Below, piece by piece: positions 13,509 to 21,740 of a stretch of 64,000 nt of DNA. This DNA is from Pontibacterium sp964228735 (lineage in GTDB: Bacteria; Pseudomonadota; Gammaproteobacteria; Pseudomonadales; Balneatricaceae). The notes under the pieces were generated by a model that was not told the origin of the DNA, searched no databases, and worked only from the letters and a program-made list of their open reading frames with translations. Location of the stretch: contig NZ_CAXRBQ010000075.1 of assembly GCF_964228735.1 (NCBI RefSeq), forward strand, positions 1-64,000. Reading direction: 5' to 3'. The position numbers and the translations under genes are program-made. Position 1 is the first letter of the stretch; each line of letters begins with the position of its first letter.

Positions 13509-14363
13509 TCAGTGAACAAAATTCCGCAGGATCATCATGTCGTAGTTTAGATTCAGTTGCTGCAGTTCAATTGAGTCCTCCCGCAATATGATCTCATTAT
13601 CCTTAACATCAAACTGGAGACATTGATTAATGTACCTAGCAACCCCCTGAATGGGCTTCAGATTATGCAACTCATTCAACTCCCGATCAGTTATCCGATC
13701 GCTTGGCGCGGTGTAATGAGGATCATTTACGCAGAATCGTAATATGCACAGCAACCTACCGATTGGCACACCAGGAAATGGAGTGATCAGCTCTCGCCCA
13801 TCCAATAAATTTTCTGTGTAAAAGTGAGTATCGTATAACTGCTCGGACCCGTTTGACTGATGTATGTTGCCCAGCACGATAAAATCAAATGCTGCGTCAC
13901 CAAAAACCTCACCCCGCAGCTGCTGATCAGAGATTTCAGCAAACACATGCTCTGCCCTATCTATCTCGTATTGCCGGTGAAGCGTGTATAGACGACGGTG
14001 ATCAGGGTTTACTATATTCCTCTCCAGCTGCGTCACTTCCCCAAGGATTAGCCCAGCAGAAATAAATGACTCGTGACTTCTGCCCTCCTCTCTAAGAATC
14101 GTCATAGCGTTCCGGACAGAGCTAAGACATTCATTAAGATAAAACTGCGATCTAGACTCTTCATATTTCCTCTGATCCTGGAGTCGTTGGTGCCTATATA
14201 CTCCTAACGCAATGAATGCTGCAGCAGCTGTTGCTACCCCACCGACGCCACTCAGTAACTTCGAAAAAGCATCAAGTGTGACACTCATATCACTGATTGA
14301 TCCAAGGCCAATTCCCATCAATAGAACCAGACTACAAACAACAACTCTCTTCCCTTGCCCCAT
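13509..14363 (-). CDS. Membrane-anchored hypothetical protein, island cargo
   Basis: The 284-residue protein has two N-terminal membrane segments (about residues 7-24 and 37-54), then a basic stretch (YRHQRLQDQRKYEESR) and a long soluble cytoplasmic domain without a motif that I know. Small proteins with two N-terminal segments and an unknown cytosolic part are common among defence-island cargo. The gene reads opposite to most island genes and stands alone, divergent from the Panacea gene, with about 250 bp of AT-rich regulatory DNA between them. Whether it belongs functionally to the Panacea module is unclear. Confidence 0.65.
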   Translation of the reverse strand: MGQGKRVVVCSLVLLMGIGLGSISDMSVTLDAFSKLLSGVGGVATAAAAFIALGVYRHQRLQDQRKYEESRSQFYLNECLSSVRNAMTILREEGRSHESFISAGLILGEVTQLERNIVNPDHRRLYTLHRQYEIDRAEHVFAEISDQQLRGEVFGDAAFDFIVLGNIHQSNGSEQLYDTHFYTENLLDGRELITPFPGVPIGRLLCILRFCVNDPHYTAPSDRITDRELNELHNLKPIQGVARYINQCLQFDVKDNEIILREDSIELQQLNLNYDMMILRNFVH

Positions 14364-14490
14364 AATGCCTCCATGATCCTATCTCGTCATGATGCCACCC
14401 TTGGCAACTCATCGCTATCCACTACCCAAATCCTAGCCCGATCCCACTTCAAGCCTTCCTAGAAGTGCCCATTTTTTCCCATATGCTTTA

Positions 14491-14566
14491 GTAAATTTAA
14501 ATTTACATTGAAAACTTGCTATCATTTGTTCAACGAACAAAATCTGTATAAAAAAACAGTACTGTT
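14491..14566 (+). promoter_or_regulatory. Stacked palindromes with a perfect LexA (SOS) box before the Panacea gene
   Basis: Three sites lie within 76 bp. GTAAATTTAAATTTAC (14491-14506) is a perfect 16-bp palindrome. TTTGTTC-AAC-GAACAAA (14525-14541) is a 7+3+7 inverted repeat. CTGTATAAAAAAACAG (14544-14559) fits the LexA consensus CTGT-N8-ACAG and overlaps the palindrome AACAGTACTGTT (14555-14566). This organism's recA has the same kind of LexA box (30101-30120), so SOS control is credible. The other palindromes may bind the antitoxin or another regulator. Confidence 0.75.
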
Positions 14567-14611
14567 CTGATAACAAAAAGGAGAGCGCCAGAAAAGGCGC
14601 GCAGAGAAACG

Positions 14612-15139
14612 ATGTATAAAGCCTCACATATCGCCAACTACTTTCTCGAGAGAGGAAGTGAAGAGCAGATTGAGATCACTCCGATGAAGCTCATCAAGCT
14701 CGTGTACATGGCCGAGGGCTGGGCATTATCTCTTTTGGACACGGATATTCTTGAATCTGAACAGGTTCAAGCCTGGCAGCACGGCCCTGTTATTCCTTCT
14801 CTTTATCATGAATTTAAACGTTTTGGTTCCGGAGCTATTACCGAGTACGCTCACGAGTTCGAGATAGACGGGACTTCAGGCCCGCTTGGCTTGAGTATGT
14901 ACACACCAAGAGTGAAAGAGACAGATGAGAATCTGTTGAAAGTCCTGGGACTCGTATGGGATTCATATAAGCATCGCACGGGAACAGCACTTCGCAATCT
15001 CACTCACCTCCCAGGAACACCATGGGAACAAGTGTATGATCCGCAGATTCGAGATCAGGTCATTCCGAAGGAACTAATCGGCTCTTACTATCAAGAGTTC
15101 ATCCAAAACCTTCTATCCAAATCCAAGGATCCGGAGTAA
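14612..15139 (+). CDS. Panacea-domain (DUF4065/SocA-like) protein, candidate antitoxin
   Basis: The 175-residue protein has the Panacea hallmarks: an N-terminal helix (SHIANYFLERG), TPMKLIKLVYMAEGWAL, then VQAWQHGPVIPSLYHEFKRFGSG. These match the KL.KL.Y.a.gw...AW..GPV.p..Y pattern. Panacea domains serve as antitoxins against many different toxins (PanTA systems), and the related SocA is a proteolytic adaptor antitoxin. The gene lies 6 bp before a TTG-started membrane protein that would be the partner. The promoter region has a LexA box and two further palindromes. The length is normal. A missing, weak ribosome site before ATG 14612 may keep levels low. Confidence 0.8.
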   Translation: MYKASHIANYFLERGSEEQIEITPMKLIKLVYMAEGWALSLLDTDILESEQVQAWQHGPVIPSLYHEFKRFGSGAITEYAHEFEIDGTSGPLGLSMYTPRVKETDENLLKVLGLVWDSYKHRTGTALRNLTHLPGTPWEQVYDPQIRDQVIPKELIGSYYQEFIQNLLSKSKDPE

Positions 15140-15145
15140 AGGACG

Positions 15146-15523
15146 TTGAATAAACAGCTCTTACAGGACGTGTTGAGCGCCGACCGAGAAAAGTTCACTC
15201 AAACTGCGAGTAAGCAAGTACCGCTCACAGATGATGAATACACAGGGCTACAAAAAGCGAACGCCATTGGCGAAGAGACGGCTGTAGCAAAAGTGAGATC
15301 ATTTGGTGTGTGGGTGGTATTTGCGTGTGTGAGTGCAATTCTGCTTGTCCTAACCTGGCAAACCATAAAAATGCTTTACGCACATTTCGGAGAAGTGGCG
15401 AAGGACCCGAAATCCGTAAAGGACTTCCTCTCCACCGCAAAAGACTTTGGTTTAGTAGCCCTCTCTACATTGTTCCTTGGCAGCCTCAAAAACCGTGGCG
15501 CCGGAAACAAACAAGACCAATAG
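15146..15523 (+). CDS. Two-pass membrane protein paired with Panacea protein, candidate toxin
   Basis: The 125-residue protein starts at TTG 15146, with AAAGGA six bases upstream, only 6 bp after the Panacea stop. Residues 1-48 are soluble; residues about 52-73 (VWVVFACVSAILLVLTW) form a strong membrane segment. A weaker one (FGLVALSTLFLGSL) lies near 103-117, with a basic C-terminal end. No catalytic motif is visible. Adjacency to a Panacea antitoxin and SOS-type control suggest a membrane-acting toxin, comparable in regulation, not in sequence, with TisB. An alternative is a non-toxic membrane partner of the Panacea protein. Confidence 0.6.
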   Translation: MNKQLLQDVLSADREKFTQTASKQVPLTDDEYTGLQKANAIGEETAVAKVRSFGVWVVFACVSAILLVLTWQTIKMLYAHFGEVAKDPKSVKDFLSTAKDFGLVALSTLFLGSLKNRGAGNKQDQ

Positions 15524-15656
15524 CTCGAATACTGGCTCAAGCAACAACCGATGGATATCTTAAGAATCAAATTCGGTGGGGTATTTGGTGGGGTCAAACC
15601 ACAAATCAAAACAAAAAATCATTAAATTTCAAAGTAATAACACCACTATTCGCCGT

Positions 15657-15671
15657 CTCTCTGGGACGCCA
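15657..15671 (+). other. attR core of the integrative island
   Basis: CTCTCTGGGACGCCA repeats the 15-bp attL core at 6034-6048 exactly. The following bases (TTTACCTCTTATCGCAA) resemble those after attL (CCTACCCTTATCAGCAA) but are not identical. The conserved backbone starts 9 bp later with the stop codon of the TPR-receiver gene, so this marks the right island border. Confidence 0.85.
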
Positions 15672-15679
15672 TTTACCTC

Positions 15680-17293
15680 TTATCGCAATAACGTGCCTAA
15701 CGGCCCTTCAGGCAACTCGTCCAGATCCCTTTGACGCAATGCCATCAATTGCTCACGTTTTTGCTTCACTTCACCCGCCAGCCGGATTTTTCCTGCAAGG
15801 TGCATGTTACGATCAAACATAATCAGTCGCGCGTCACGTTTGGCTTTATCGTCCCGCGCCAACTCCAGATACAGCTGTGCCAGATTACACAAAGCACCGC
15901 CGTTCATATGGTCATACTCCAGCGCGAGACCAAAATGCCTTAAAGCCTGTGACAAACGACCATTGGCGTAGTGACGCACACCCTGACGGTTCACCTTTAC
16001 ACTCATCTCCGGATCCCGTTTCGCTTTTGTCTTCACTTCGCCTTTCGAAGCAGTCGGAGGTACAGGCTTCGAGCTAACCTCCCCACTGAAGCGGGCGATC
16101 TCTTTACCCAGATCAAGCGGATTAGCCAACTGACTGTTTTCACGCTTGGCTTCCTGAGTGTACTTGTCGATCTCATCCTCCCGATCAAGGGTCCGCGCCA
16201 ACTCTGCCCGCAACAATGCCGTTTTTACCTTGAGCGTCTCGTCCTCCTTAAACTGGGACGCAGCCTGAGCAAGCAACGTATCAAACTGCCGCTCCGTATC
16301 CAGAGTTTGATTATCAGACTCCGAATCAACGCTCAAACGCAACACATTCGCCAGCTTAAGATAGGGCTCTGCCGACTTGTAACAGCTTTTATGACCTAGG
16401 GTTATAGAGCGCTTGTAGGCCCCCTGCGCCACATCCAACTTACTGGTTTGCGTCGCCAGACGTCCCAGCTCCATCTGCCTCGGAATACCCATTGGAGATT
16501 TAGATGTTGCCAACTTAACGATTTCACGCGCCTCATCCAACTCCCCCTGGTATTCATAGGCACGTGCTAACAGATCGTAAGCTGCCAAATACAGAGGATT
16601 AGCTGCAATCACATCCTCAAGCAAACCGATCGACTCCGCTTCCATACCCTGATACATCAGAGATTCTGCCCAGTACAGCCCCGCCTCTTTACCCCGTGTT
16701 CGCCAATACAGCTCCTCCGCCAGTTGCTGTTGCTCCTCGTAACGCATCAACTGACTCAGTATCTGGCAGGCAATCAACTGCGCTTCATCAAAATCGGGGT
16801 CGGTAGGCGGAAAACGCGTGAGGCAAAGACGCAACGCTGCCTCCTCGTCGCCAGATTCCAGCGCACGATCAATGTCCGTAAATCGCTTACGCCGAATCAT
16901 TAGTGCATCCAGGCGCCCTTTCAGCTTGTCGATGGTAAACGGCTTGGTGATCAGAATATCCGGCTTACTTTCAATAGCGTGTAAAACCGCTTCCTGAGAG
17001 GCATCACTGGTCATAAAGACCCAGCAGGTACTGGGCTTCATATAGCCACGATAACGTGCTTCTTCCAGCAACTGGATACCGGCAAACGAATCACTCACAT
17101 TGTGACCGAGCAGGATGATGTCATAACTATGTTCAGCAATTTCTGCGAGAACACGGTTACTGACGGTGGTAGCACGAACATTGGAAATACCAACCGAGCG
17201 CAGCATATAGAAGATGGACGCACGCATATTTCCGCTGCTCTCAACGAGCAGGACACGCTTATCCGAGTAATCGACTGTTGCCACACTCAACAC
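15680..17293 (-). CDS. Receiver-TPR protein with a degenerate receiver domain
   Basis: The 537-residue protein has an N-terminal receiver domain (about residues 10-135), several tetratricopeptide units (about 170-330 and 420-500) and a charged linker. Related proteins carry DYNL at the phosphorylation site; here the text is DIILLGHNVSD, with Gly in place of the acceptor Asp. The acidic pair is VES instead of VDD. The distal Lys is kept in ITKPFT. It therefore probably works without phosphorylation, as a scaffold for protein contacts in the cytoplasm. It is a lone gene next to the island border, and its partner kinase is unknown. Confidence 0.8.
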   Translation of the reverse strand: MLSVATVDYSDKRVLLVESSGNMRASIFYMLRSVGISNVRATTVSNRVLAEIAEHSYDIILLGHNVSDSFAGIQLLEEARYRGYMKPSTCWVFMTSDASQEAVLHAIESKPDILITKPFTIDKLKGRLDALMIRRKRFTDIDRALESGDEEAALRLCLTRFPPTDPDFDEAQLIACQILSQLMRYEEQQQLAEELYWRTRGKEAGLYWAESLMYQGMEAESIGLLEDVIAANPLYLAAYDLLARAYEYQGELDEAREIVKLATSKSPMGIPRQMELGRLATQTSKLDVAQGAYKRSITLGHKSCYKSAEPYLKLANVLRLSVDSESDNQTLDTERQFDTLLAQAASQFKEDETLKVKTALLRAELARTLDREDEIDKYTQEAKRENSQLANPLDLGKEIARFSGEVSSKPVPPTASKGEVKTKAKRDPEMSVKVNRQGVRHYANGRLSQALRHFGLALEYDHMNGGALCNLAQLYLELARDDKAKRDARLIMFDRNMHLAGKIRLAGEVKQKREQLMALRQRDLDELPEGPLGTLLR

Positions 17294-17360
17294 CTATGCT
17301 ACCGACGGGTTTCCAGGCTCAGTAAGTGACTGGAAGTATAGGGAAAAGTGTATCAGCTTA

Positions 17361-17425
17361 GAAAAAAAAAGCACCGTGCGTAGGGTGAAACGCGCGGTGC
17401 CAAGACAGTTCTATGCTGTAGAAAC
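17361..17425 (-). ncRNA. Candidate small RNA ending in an orphan terminator
   Basis: On the minus strand, GCACCGCGCG and CGCACGGTGC (17371-17400) form a strong hairpin followed by nine T (17362-17370), an Hfq-type intrinsic terminator. No minus-strand gene precedes it within the 170 bp up to 17574. A second hairpin, TTCTACAGCATAGAA, lies at 17409-17423. A weak promoter (TTAGAT, 17 bp, TAGCAT) would start transcription near 17420, giving an RNA of about 60 nt. I do not recognise the family. Confidence 0.45.
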
Positions 17426-17573
17426 TATGCTAACGATTAAGCCGCCAAAATCTAATGATGTAGGTCAAAAAAAGCACAGCATTCCCACACACCCCTCAAA
17501 TTAAGACGTTTGGATAAGGACAGCCCGCTACCCTTTTCTTTAAACTGAAGAAAAAGAGCAAAAAAGAAAAACA

Positions 17574-18497
17574 ATGACCACTGCATTTATCTCCCACGAG
17601 GATTGTGGGCTGCACAATATGGGCCCGGAACATCCCGAAGCACCGGTACGCTTACTGGCCATCCGAAAGGTACTGGAAAAGACCGGCTTGATCGAAGAGC
17701 TGGACCAACACCAATCAGTCCACGTCACAGCTGAGCAGGTCAAACTTGCCCATGCGGAGCTGCATCAGAAACGCCTTGAAATGAAACTGCCTGACCAGGG
17801 CATCTTCTGGGCAGATGAAGATACAGCCCTGTGCCCCGATTCATTGCATGCAGCCAGCCTTGCCGCAGGCTCCGGCATTCTCGCCGTTAATCGAGTATTA
17901 GAGGGTAAAGCTCGAAACGCATTTTGCTCTGTCCGCCCTCCTGGGCACCATGCCGAACACAACATTCCGATGGGATTCTGCTTCTACAACAATGTCGCCA
18001 TTGCCGCAATTCATGCACTACAACAGCCAGGCATTGAGCGCGTGGCAATCGTAGACTTCGATGTACATCATGGCAATGGCACTGTGGATATCTTCAAGGA
18101 TCGCCCCGAAGTCCTGGTCTGCTCGAGTTTTCAGCACCCGTTTTATCCAGAACGCTACAGCGAAATTACACGCGACAACATCATCAACTGTCCGATGGAA
18201 GCCCACTCCGGCAGCCTGGTATTCCGTAACTTGGTTGAAGGCAAATGGTTACCGGCCCTCCAGGCCCACAAGCCAGACATGATCTTTATCTCCGCAGGCT
18301 TTGATGCACACCACGAAGACCCTATGGCCGACATCAAACTCGATGAAGAAGATTATCGCTGGGTAACCAGCTTGCTGGCGGACAGTGCGCGCACTTACTC
18401 TCAAAACCGCATTGTCTCCATGCTGGAAGGTGGCTACAACCCGGTATCACTGGCATTCAGTGTACAGGCTCACCTTGAGGTACTGGCTGGTTATTAA
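17574..18497 (+). CDS. Histone deacetylase-family (AcuC-like) amidohydrolase
   Basis: The 307-residue zinc enzyme family removes acetyl or related acyl groups from lysines, polyamines or small molecules. The Zn and catalytic motifs are all present: RPPGHHAE (two catalytic His), GFCFYNNVAIAA, DFDVHHGNGT with the Asp and His ligands, and SAGFDAHHEDP with the last Asp. Full length and single domain. Its substrate cannot be told from sequence. It reads rightwards from about 100 bp of A-rich leader, and a strong bidirectional terminator at 18529-18557 separates it from the converging oad genes. Confidence 0.9.
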   Translation: MTTAFISHEDCGLHNMGPEHPEAPVRLLAIRKVLEKTGLIEELDQHQSVHVTAEQVKLAHAELHQKRLEMKLPDQGIFWADEDTALCPDSLHAASLAAGSGILAVNRVLEGKARNAFCSVRPPGHHAEHNIPMGFCFYNNVAIAAIHALQQPGIERVAIVDFDVHHGNGTVDIFKDRPEVLVCSSFQHPFYPERYSEITRDNIINCPMEAHSGSLVFRNLVEGKWLPALQAHKPDMIFISAGFDAHHEDPMADIKLDEEDYRWVTSLLADSARTYSQNRIVSMLEGGYNPVSLAFSVQAHLEVLAGY

Positions 18498-18528
18498 TAT
18501 GCCTGTGCTTTACCCTACAAACAGACAC

Positions 18529-18557
18529 AAAAAAAGCTGCCCGAAGGCAGCTTTTTT
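18529..18557. terminator. Bidirectional intrinsic terminator
   Basis: GCTGCC (18536-18541) and GGCAGC (18546-18551) flank a CGAA tetraloop, with A6 upstream and T6 downstream. It ends both the deacetylase gene and the converging oadGAB operon. Confidence 0.9.
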
Positions 18558-18579
18558 GTTTCCGGATGATACGGAATGA

Positions 18580-19881
18580 TCAGCTTACAAACTTGATCAT
18601 TACACCCGCAGCAATCGCGGAACCGATTACACCGGCAACGTTCGGACCCATCGCATGCATCAACAGGAAGTTCTGAGCGTTAGCTTCCAGACCAATCTTG
18701 TTGGATACACGTGCCGCCATAGGCACCGCAGATACACCCGCTGAACCGATCAATGGGTTGATGGAGTTGCCACCAGCCATCTTGTTCATCAGCTTCGCCA
18801 TCAAGACACCCGCCGCAGTACCGATACAGAATGCAACAATACCCAGCGCCATGATACCCAGGGTCTGAAGGTCCAGGAACTTGTCAGCAGACAGTTTGGA
18901 ACCCACGGACAGACCCAGGAAGATGGTTACGATGTTGATCAGCGCGTTCTGAGCAGTATCGCTCAGACGATCTACCACACCACACTCACGCATCAGGTTA
19001 CCGAAACAGAACATACCCAGCAGTGGCGCAGCATCCGGCAGCAGCAGAGCAACCAGAATCAGCAGCACGATTGGGAACAGGATCTTCTCGACCTTGGATA
19101 CGTGTCGCAGCTGGTGCATCGCAATCTTACGCTCAGCTTCTGTGGTCAGCGCCTTCATGATCGGCGGCTGAATCAGAGGAACCAGCGCCATGTAAGAGTA
19201 TGCTGCTACAGCGATCGCACCCAGCAGATGCGGTGCCAGCAGGCTGGTTACGTAGATCGCAGTCGGACCGTCAGCACCACCGATGATACCGATTGCCGCC
19301 GCTTCCTGGATATTGAAGTCCATGATGCCCAGAGCAGACATACCAACAGCACCCAGCACGGTAGCGAAGATACCAAACTGCGCAGCAGCGCCCAGGAACA
19401 GCGTACGCGGGTTCGCCAGCAGCGGACCAAAGTCGGTCATCGCACCCACGCCCATAAAGATCAACAGAGGGGCGACGGTGGAACCGATCGCTACAGTATA
19501 GAAGTTATACAACATTCCGTTGGCATAACCGCCATCCAGAGCGACATTGATCGCTGCCTGATGCTCAGCCGCAGACGAGGTGTGATATGCATGCATAAGG
19601 TCATGCGGATCTGTGCTGGTGATGTTCAGCGCAGCCGCCATCGCATTCATCACTTCCGGTACTGCAAAGTGCACGGCGTTCTCTACTGCTGAGTACGCCA
19701 GACCCGCTTCCGGAATGTTTGCCAAAATGCCACCGAAACCAATCGGCACCAACAGCAGCGGTTCGAAATTCTTTTTGATGGCCAGAAACAGAAGCAACAG
19801 GCCAACAAAAATCATTACGATCTGACCGCCAGTGATGTTATACGCACCAGAAGCAAGAAACAGTTCGATTAGCTTTTCCAT
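18580..19881 (-). CDS. oadB: Oxaloacetate decarboxylase, beta subunit (Na+ pump)
   Basis: The 433-residue integral membrane protein carries the decarboxylation of carboxybiotin and couples it to Na+ export. Many membrane segments are visible. The signature GGADGPTAIYVTS contains the Asp essential for Na+ transport in the Klebsiella enzyme, and a second Gly/Ser-rich region (NSINPLIGSAGVSAVPMAARV) lies near the C-terminus. It is the last gene of oadGAB, 11 bp after oadA. The length matches the family. The pump would convert oxaloacetate to pyruvate and add to the Na+ gradient, fitting a marine habitat. Confidence 0.97.
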   Translation of the reverse strand: MEKLIELFLASGAYNITGGQIVMIFVGLLLLFLAIKKNFEPLLLVPIGFGGILANIPEAGLAYSAVENAVHFAVPEVMNAMAAALNITSTDPHDLMHAYHTSSAAEHQAAINVALDGGYANGMLYNFYTVAIGSTVAPLLIFMGVGAMTDFGPLLANPRTLFLGAAAQFGIFATVLGAVGMSALGIMDFNIQEAAAIGIIGGADGPTAIYVTSLLAPHLLGAIAVAAYSYMALVPLIQPPIMKALTTEAERKIAMHQLRHVSKVEKILFPIVLLILVALLLPDAAPLLGMFCFGNLMRECGVVDRLSDTAQNALINIVTIFLGLSVGSKLSADKFLDLQTLGIMALGIVAFCIGTAAGVLMAKLMNKMAGGNSINPLIGSAGVSAVPMAARVSNKIGLEANAQNFLLMHAMGPNVAGVIGSAIAAGVMIKFVS

Positions 19882-19892
19882 CGAGCAATACC

Positions 19893-21686
19893 TTAAGCCA
19901 GAGCCAGCAGGCTATCGCCAACCTGTACAGCATCGCCTTCTTTAACGTCGACAGAAGCCACAGTACCTGCGCGTGCCGCACGTACTTCAGTTTCCATCTT
20001 CATCGCTTCCAGGATTACCAGAACGTCACCTTCCTGAACAGCCTGACCAGCAGACACCTGTACTTTCCAGATGTTACCCGCCAGAGGTGCTGGTACAGCT
20101 TCTGCTTCGCCTACTGGCGCTGCAGGTGCAGCCGCAGGTGCCGCCGCAGGTGCCGCCGCAGGTGCTACAGCAGTGATATCACCACCCTCTGCTACCTGTA
20201 CAACGTAGTTCTGACCGTTAACGGTGATGGTGTAAACTTCAGGTCCGGATTTCTTAGGTGCAGCCATTGCTTGTGCGTCCTCTAGTGTCGGTGCCGGTTC
20301 AAATGCGTCAGGATTACCGCGGTTTTCAAGGAATTTCAGACCTACCTGTGGGAACAGGGCGTAAGTCAGAACGTCGTCAATCTCGTTCTCGCCAGTAGTC
20401 AGGCTGATTCCCTTCTCGGAAGACAGACCTTTCAGTTCCTCTACCAGTTTGTCCAGTTCTGGTTCCAGCAGGTCAGCCGGACGACAGGTGATCGCTTCAC
20501 CGCCATCCAGTACACGTGCCTGCAGTTCAGCGTTGTATGGCGCAGGAGCAGCACCGTACTCACCTTTCAGAACACCCTGAACTTCTTTAGAGATAGTTTT
20601 GTAGCGCTCACCCATCAGAACGTTGATTACCGCCTGGGTACCTACGATCTGAGAAGTTGGCGTTACCAGTGGGATCATACCCAGATCTTCACGTACACGT
20701 GGGATCTCTGCCAGTACGTCATCGAACTTGTCGGATGCGTTCTGCTCACGCAGCTGGTTTTCCATGTTGGTCAGCATGCCGCCTGGTACCTGAGCAACCA
20801 GGATGCGGGAGTCTGTACCACGCAGAGAACCTTCAAACTTAGCGTATTTCTTACGCACGTCACGGAAGTAAGCAGCGATCTCTTCCAGTGCTAGCAGATC
20901 CAGACCGGTGTCACGGTCAGTGCCTGCCAGTGCAGCCACTACGGACTCAGTTGCAGTGTGGCCGTAAGTCATGGACATGGAGGAGATTGCAGTATCTACA
21001 CGATCGATACCCGCTTCTACCGCTTTCAGGATTGTCATGTCGGACAGGCCGGAAGTAGCGTGTGCATGCAGCTGAACTTCCAGGTCGGTCTGAGCTTTCA
21101 GACGGGAGATCAGGTCGAAGCCATCGTAAGGCGTCAGGATACCGGACATATCCTTAATTACGATGGAGTCTGCGCCCATATCTTCCAGGGTTTTCGCGTA
21201 CTCAACCCAGGTATCATTCGTGTGAACAGGGCTCTTGGTGTAAGAGATAGTACCCTGAGCGTGTTTACCGGTAGCTTTTACTGCTTTGATAGCAGTTTCC
21301 AGGTTACGCGGGTCGTTCATTGCGTCGAAGATACGGAATACGTCAACACCGTTCGTTGCAGCACGTTCACAGAACTTGTTTACAACGTCATCGGCGTAGT
21401 GACGGTAACCCAGCAGGTTCTGACCACGCAGCAGCATCTGCTGCTTGGTGTTTGGCATCGCCTGTTTCAGCAGACGAATACGCTCCCAAGGGTCTTCACC
21501 GATAAAACGGATGCAGGAGTCAAAAGTCGCACCGCCCCAGCTTTCGAGGGACCAGTAGCCTACTTTATCCAGCTTTTCCGCGATCGGCAGCATGTCTTCA
21601 ACTCGCATACGAGTAGCAAACAGAGACTGATGGGCGTCACGTAGTACTACATCGGTAATGCCAAGAGGTTTCTTTGCGTCGGACAT
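19893..21686 (-). CDS. oadA: Oxaloacetate decarboxylase, alpha subunit (biotin carboxyltransferase)
   Basis: The 597-residue soluble subunit transfers the carboxyl group of oxaloacetate to its own biotin. The TIM-barrel carboxyltransferase domain (about residues 5-280) shows TDVVLRDAHQS, IKDMSG with the catalytic Lys, and the Zn-binding HAHATSG. A conserved C-terminal domain follows, then an Ala/Pro repeat linker (about 505-525) and the biotinyl domain with EAMKMET, Lys being biotinylated. It binds OadG and hands carboxybiotin to OadB. It is the middle gene of oadGAB, with the start at ATG 21686. Confidence 0.97.
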   Translation of the reverse strand: MSDAKKPLGITDVVLRDAHQSLFATRMRVEDMLPIAEKLDKVGYWSLESWGGATFDSCIRFIGEDPWERIRLLKQAMPNTKQQMLLRGQNLLGYRHYADDVVNKFCERAATNGVDVFRIFDAMNDPRNLETAIKAVKATGKHAQGTISYTKSPVHTNDTWVEYAKTLEDMGADSIVIKDMSGILTPYDGFDLISRLKAQTDLEVQLHAHATSGLSDMTILKAVEAGIDRVDTAISSMSMTYGHTATESVVAALAGTDRDTGLDLLALEEIAAYFRDVRKKYAKFEGSLRGTDSRILVAQVPGGMLTNMENQLREQNASDKFDDVLAEIPRVREDLGMIPLVTPTSQIVGTQAVINVLMGERYKTISKEVQGVLKGEYGAAPAPYNAELQARVLDGGEAITCRPADLLEPELDKLVEELKGLSSEKGISLTTGENEIDDVLTYALFPQVGLKFLENRGNPDAFEPAPTLEDAQAMAAPKKSGPEVYTITVNGQNYVVQVAEGGDITAVAPAAAPAAAPAAAPAAPVGEAEAVPAPLAGNIWKVQVSAGQAVQEGDVLVILEAMKMETEVRAARAGTVASVDVKEGDAVQVGDSLLALA

Positions 21687-21740
21687 GGGTAATGGCCTTC
21701 TGTCGATTAATGCAGGTTATTCTTTATTAAGCCGCTCTTA

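Larger units (their letters stand above)
6034..15671. mobile_element. P4-like integrative island (possible phage satellite) at tRNA-Arg
   Basis: A ~9.6 kb segment bounded by 15-bp direct repeats of a tRNA-Arg 3' end. Inside it starts with a P4-type integrase, then two small DNA-binding proteins, unknown small genes, a C4-RNA-like leader with a possible Icd-type gene, and cargo at the right end. No capsid, terminase, tail, relaxase or type IV secretion gene is seen, so it cannot package or transfer itself. That composition resembles P4-like satellites and related islands. No primase of the P4 alpha type is visible either. Confidence 0.8.

Noticed and set aside
12758..13515. Overlapping plus-strand ORFs at 12758-13108 and 13186-13515
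   Set aside because: Frame shadows of the membrane-protein genes at 12498 and 13169, or frames in non-coding DNA without start signals.
15310..15822. 170-codon ORF across the island's right border
   Set aside because: Runs through the membrane-protein gene, attR and the end of the receiver-TPR gene; it is a chance frame.
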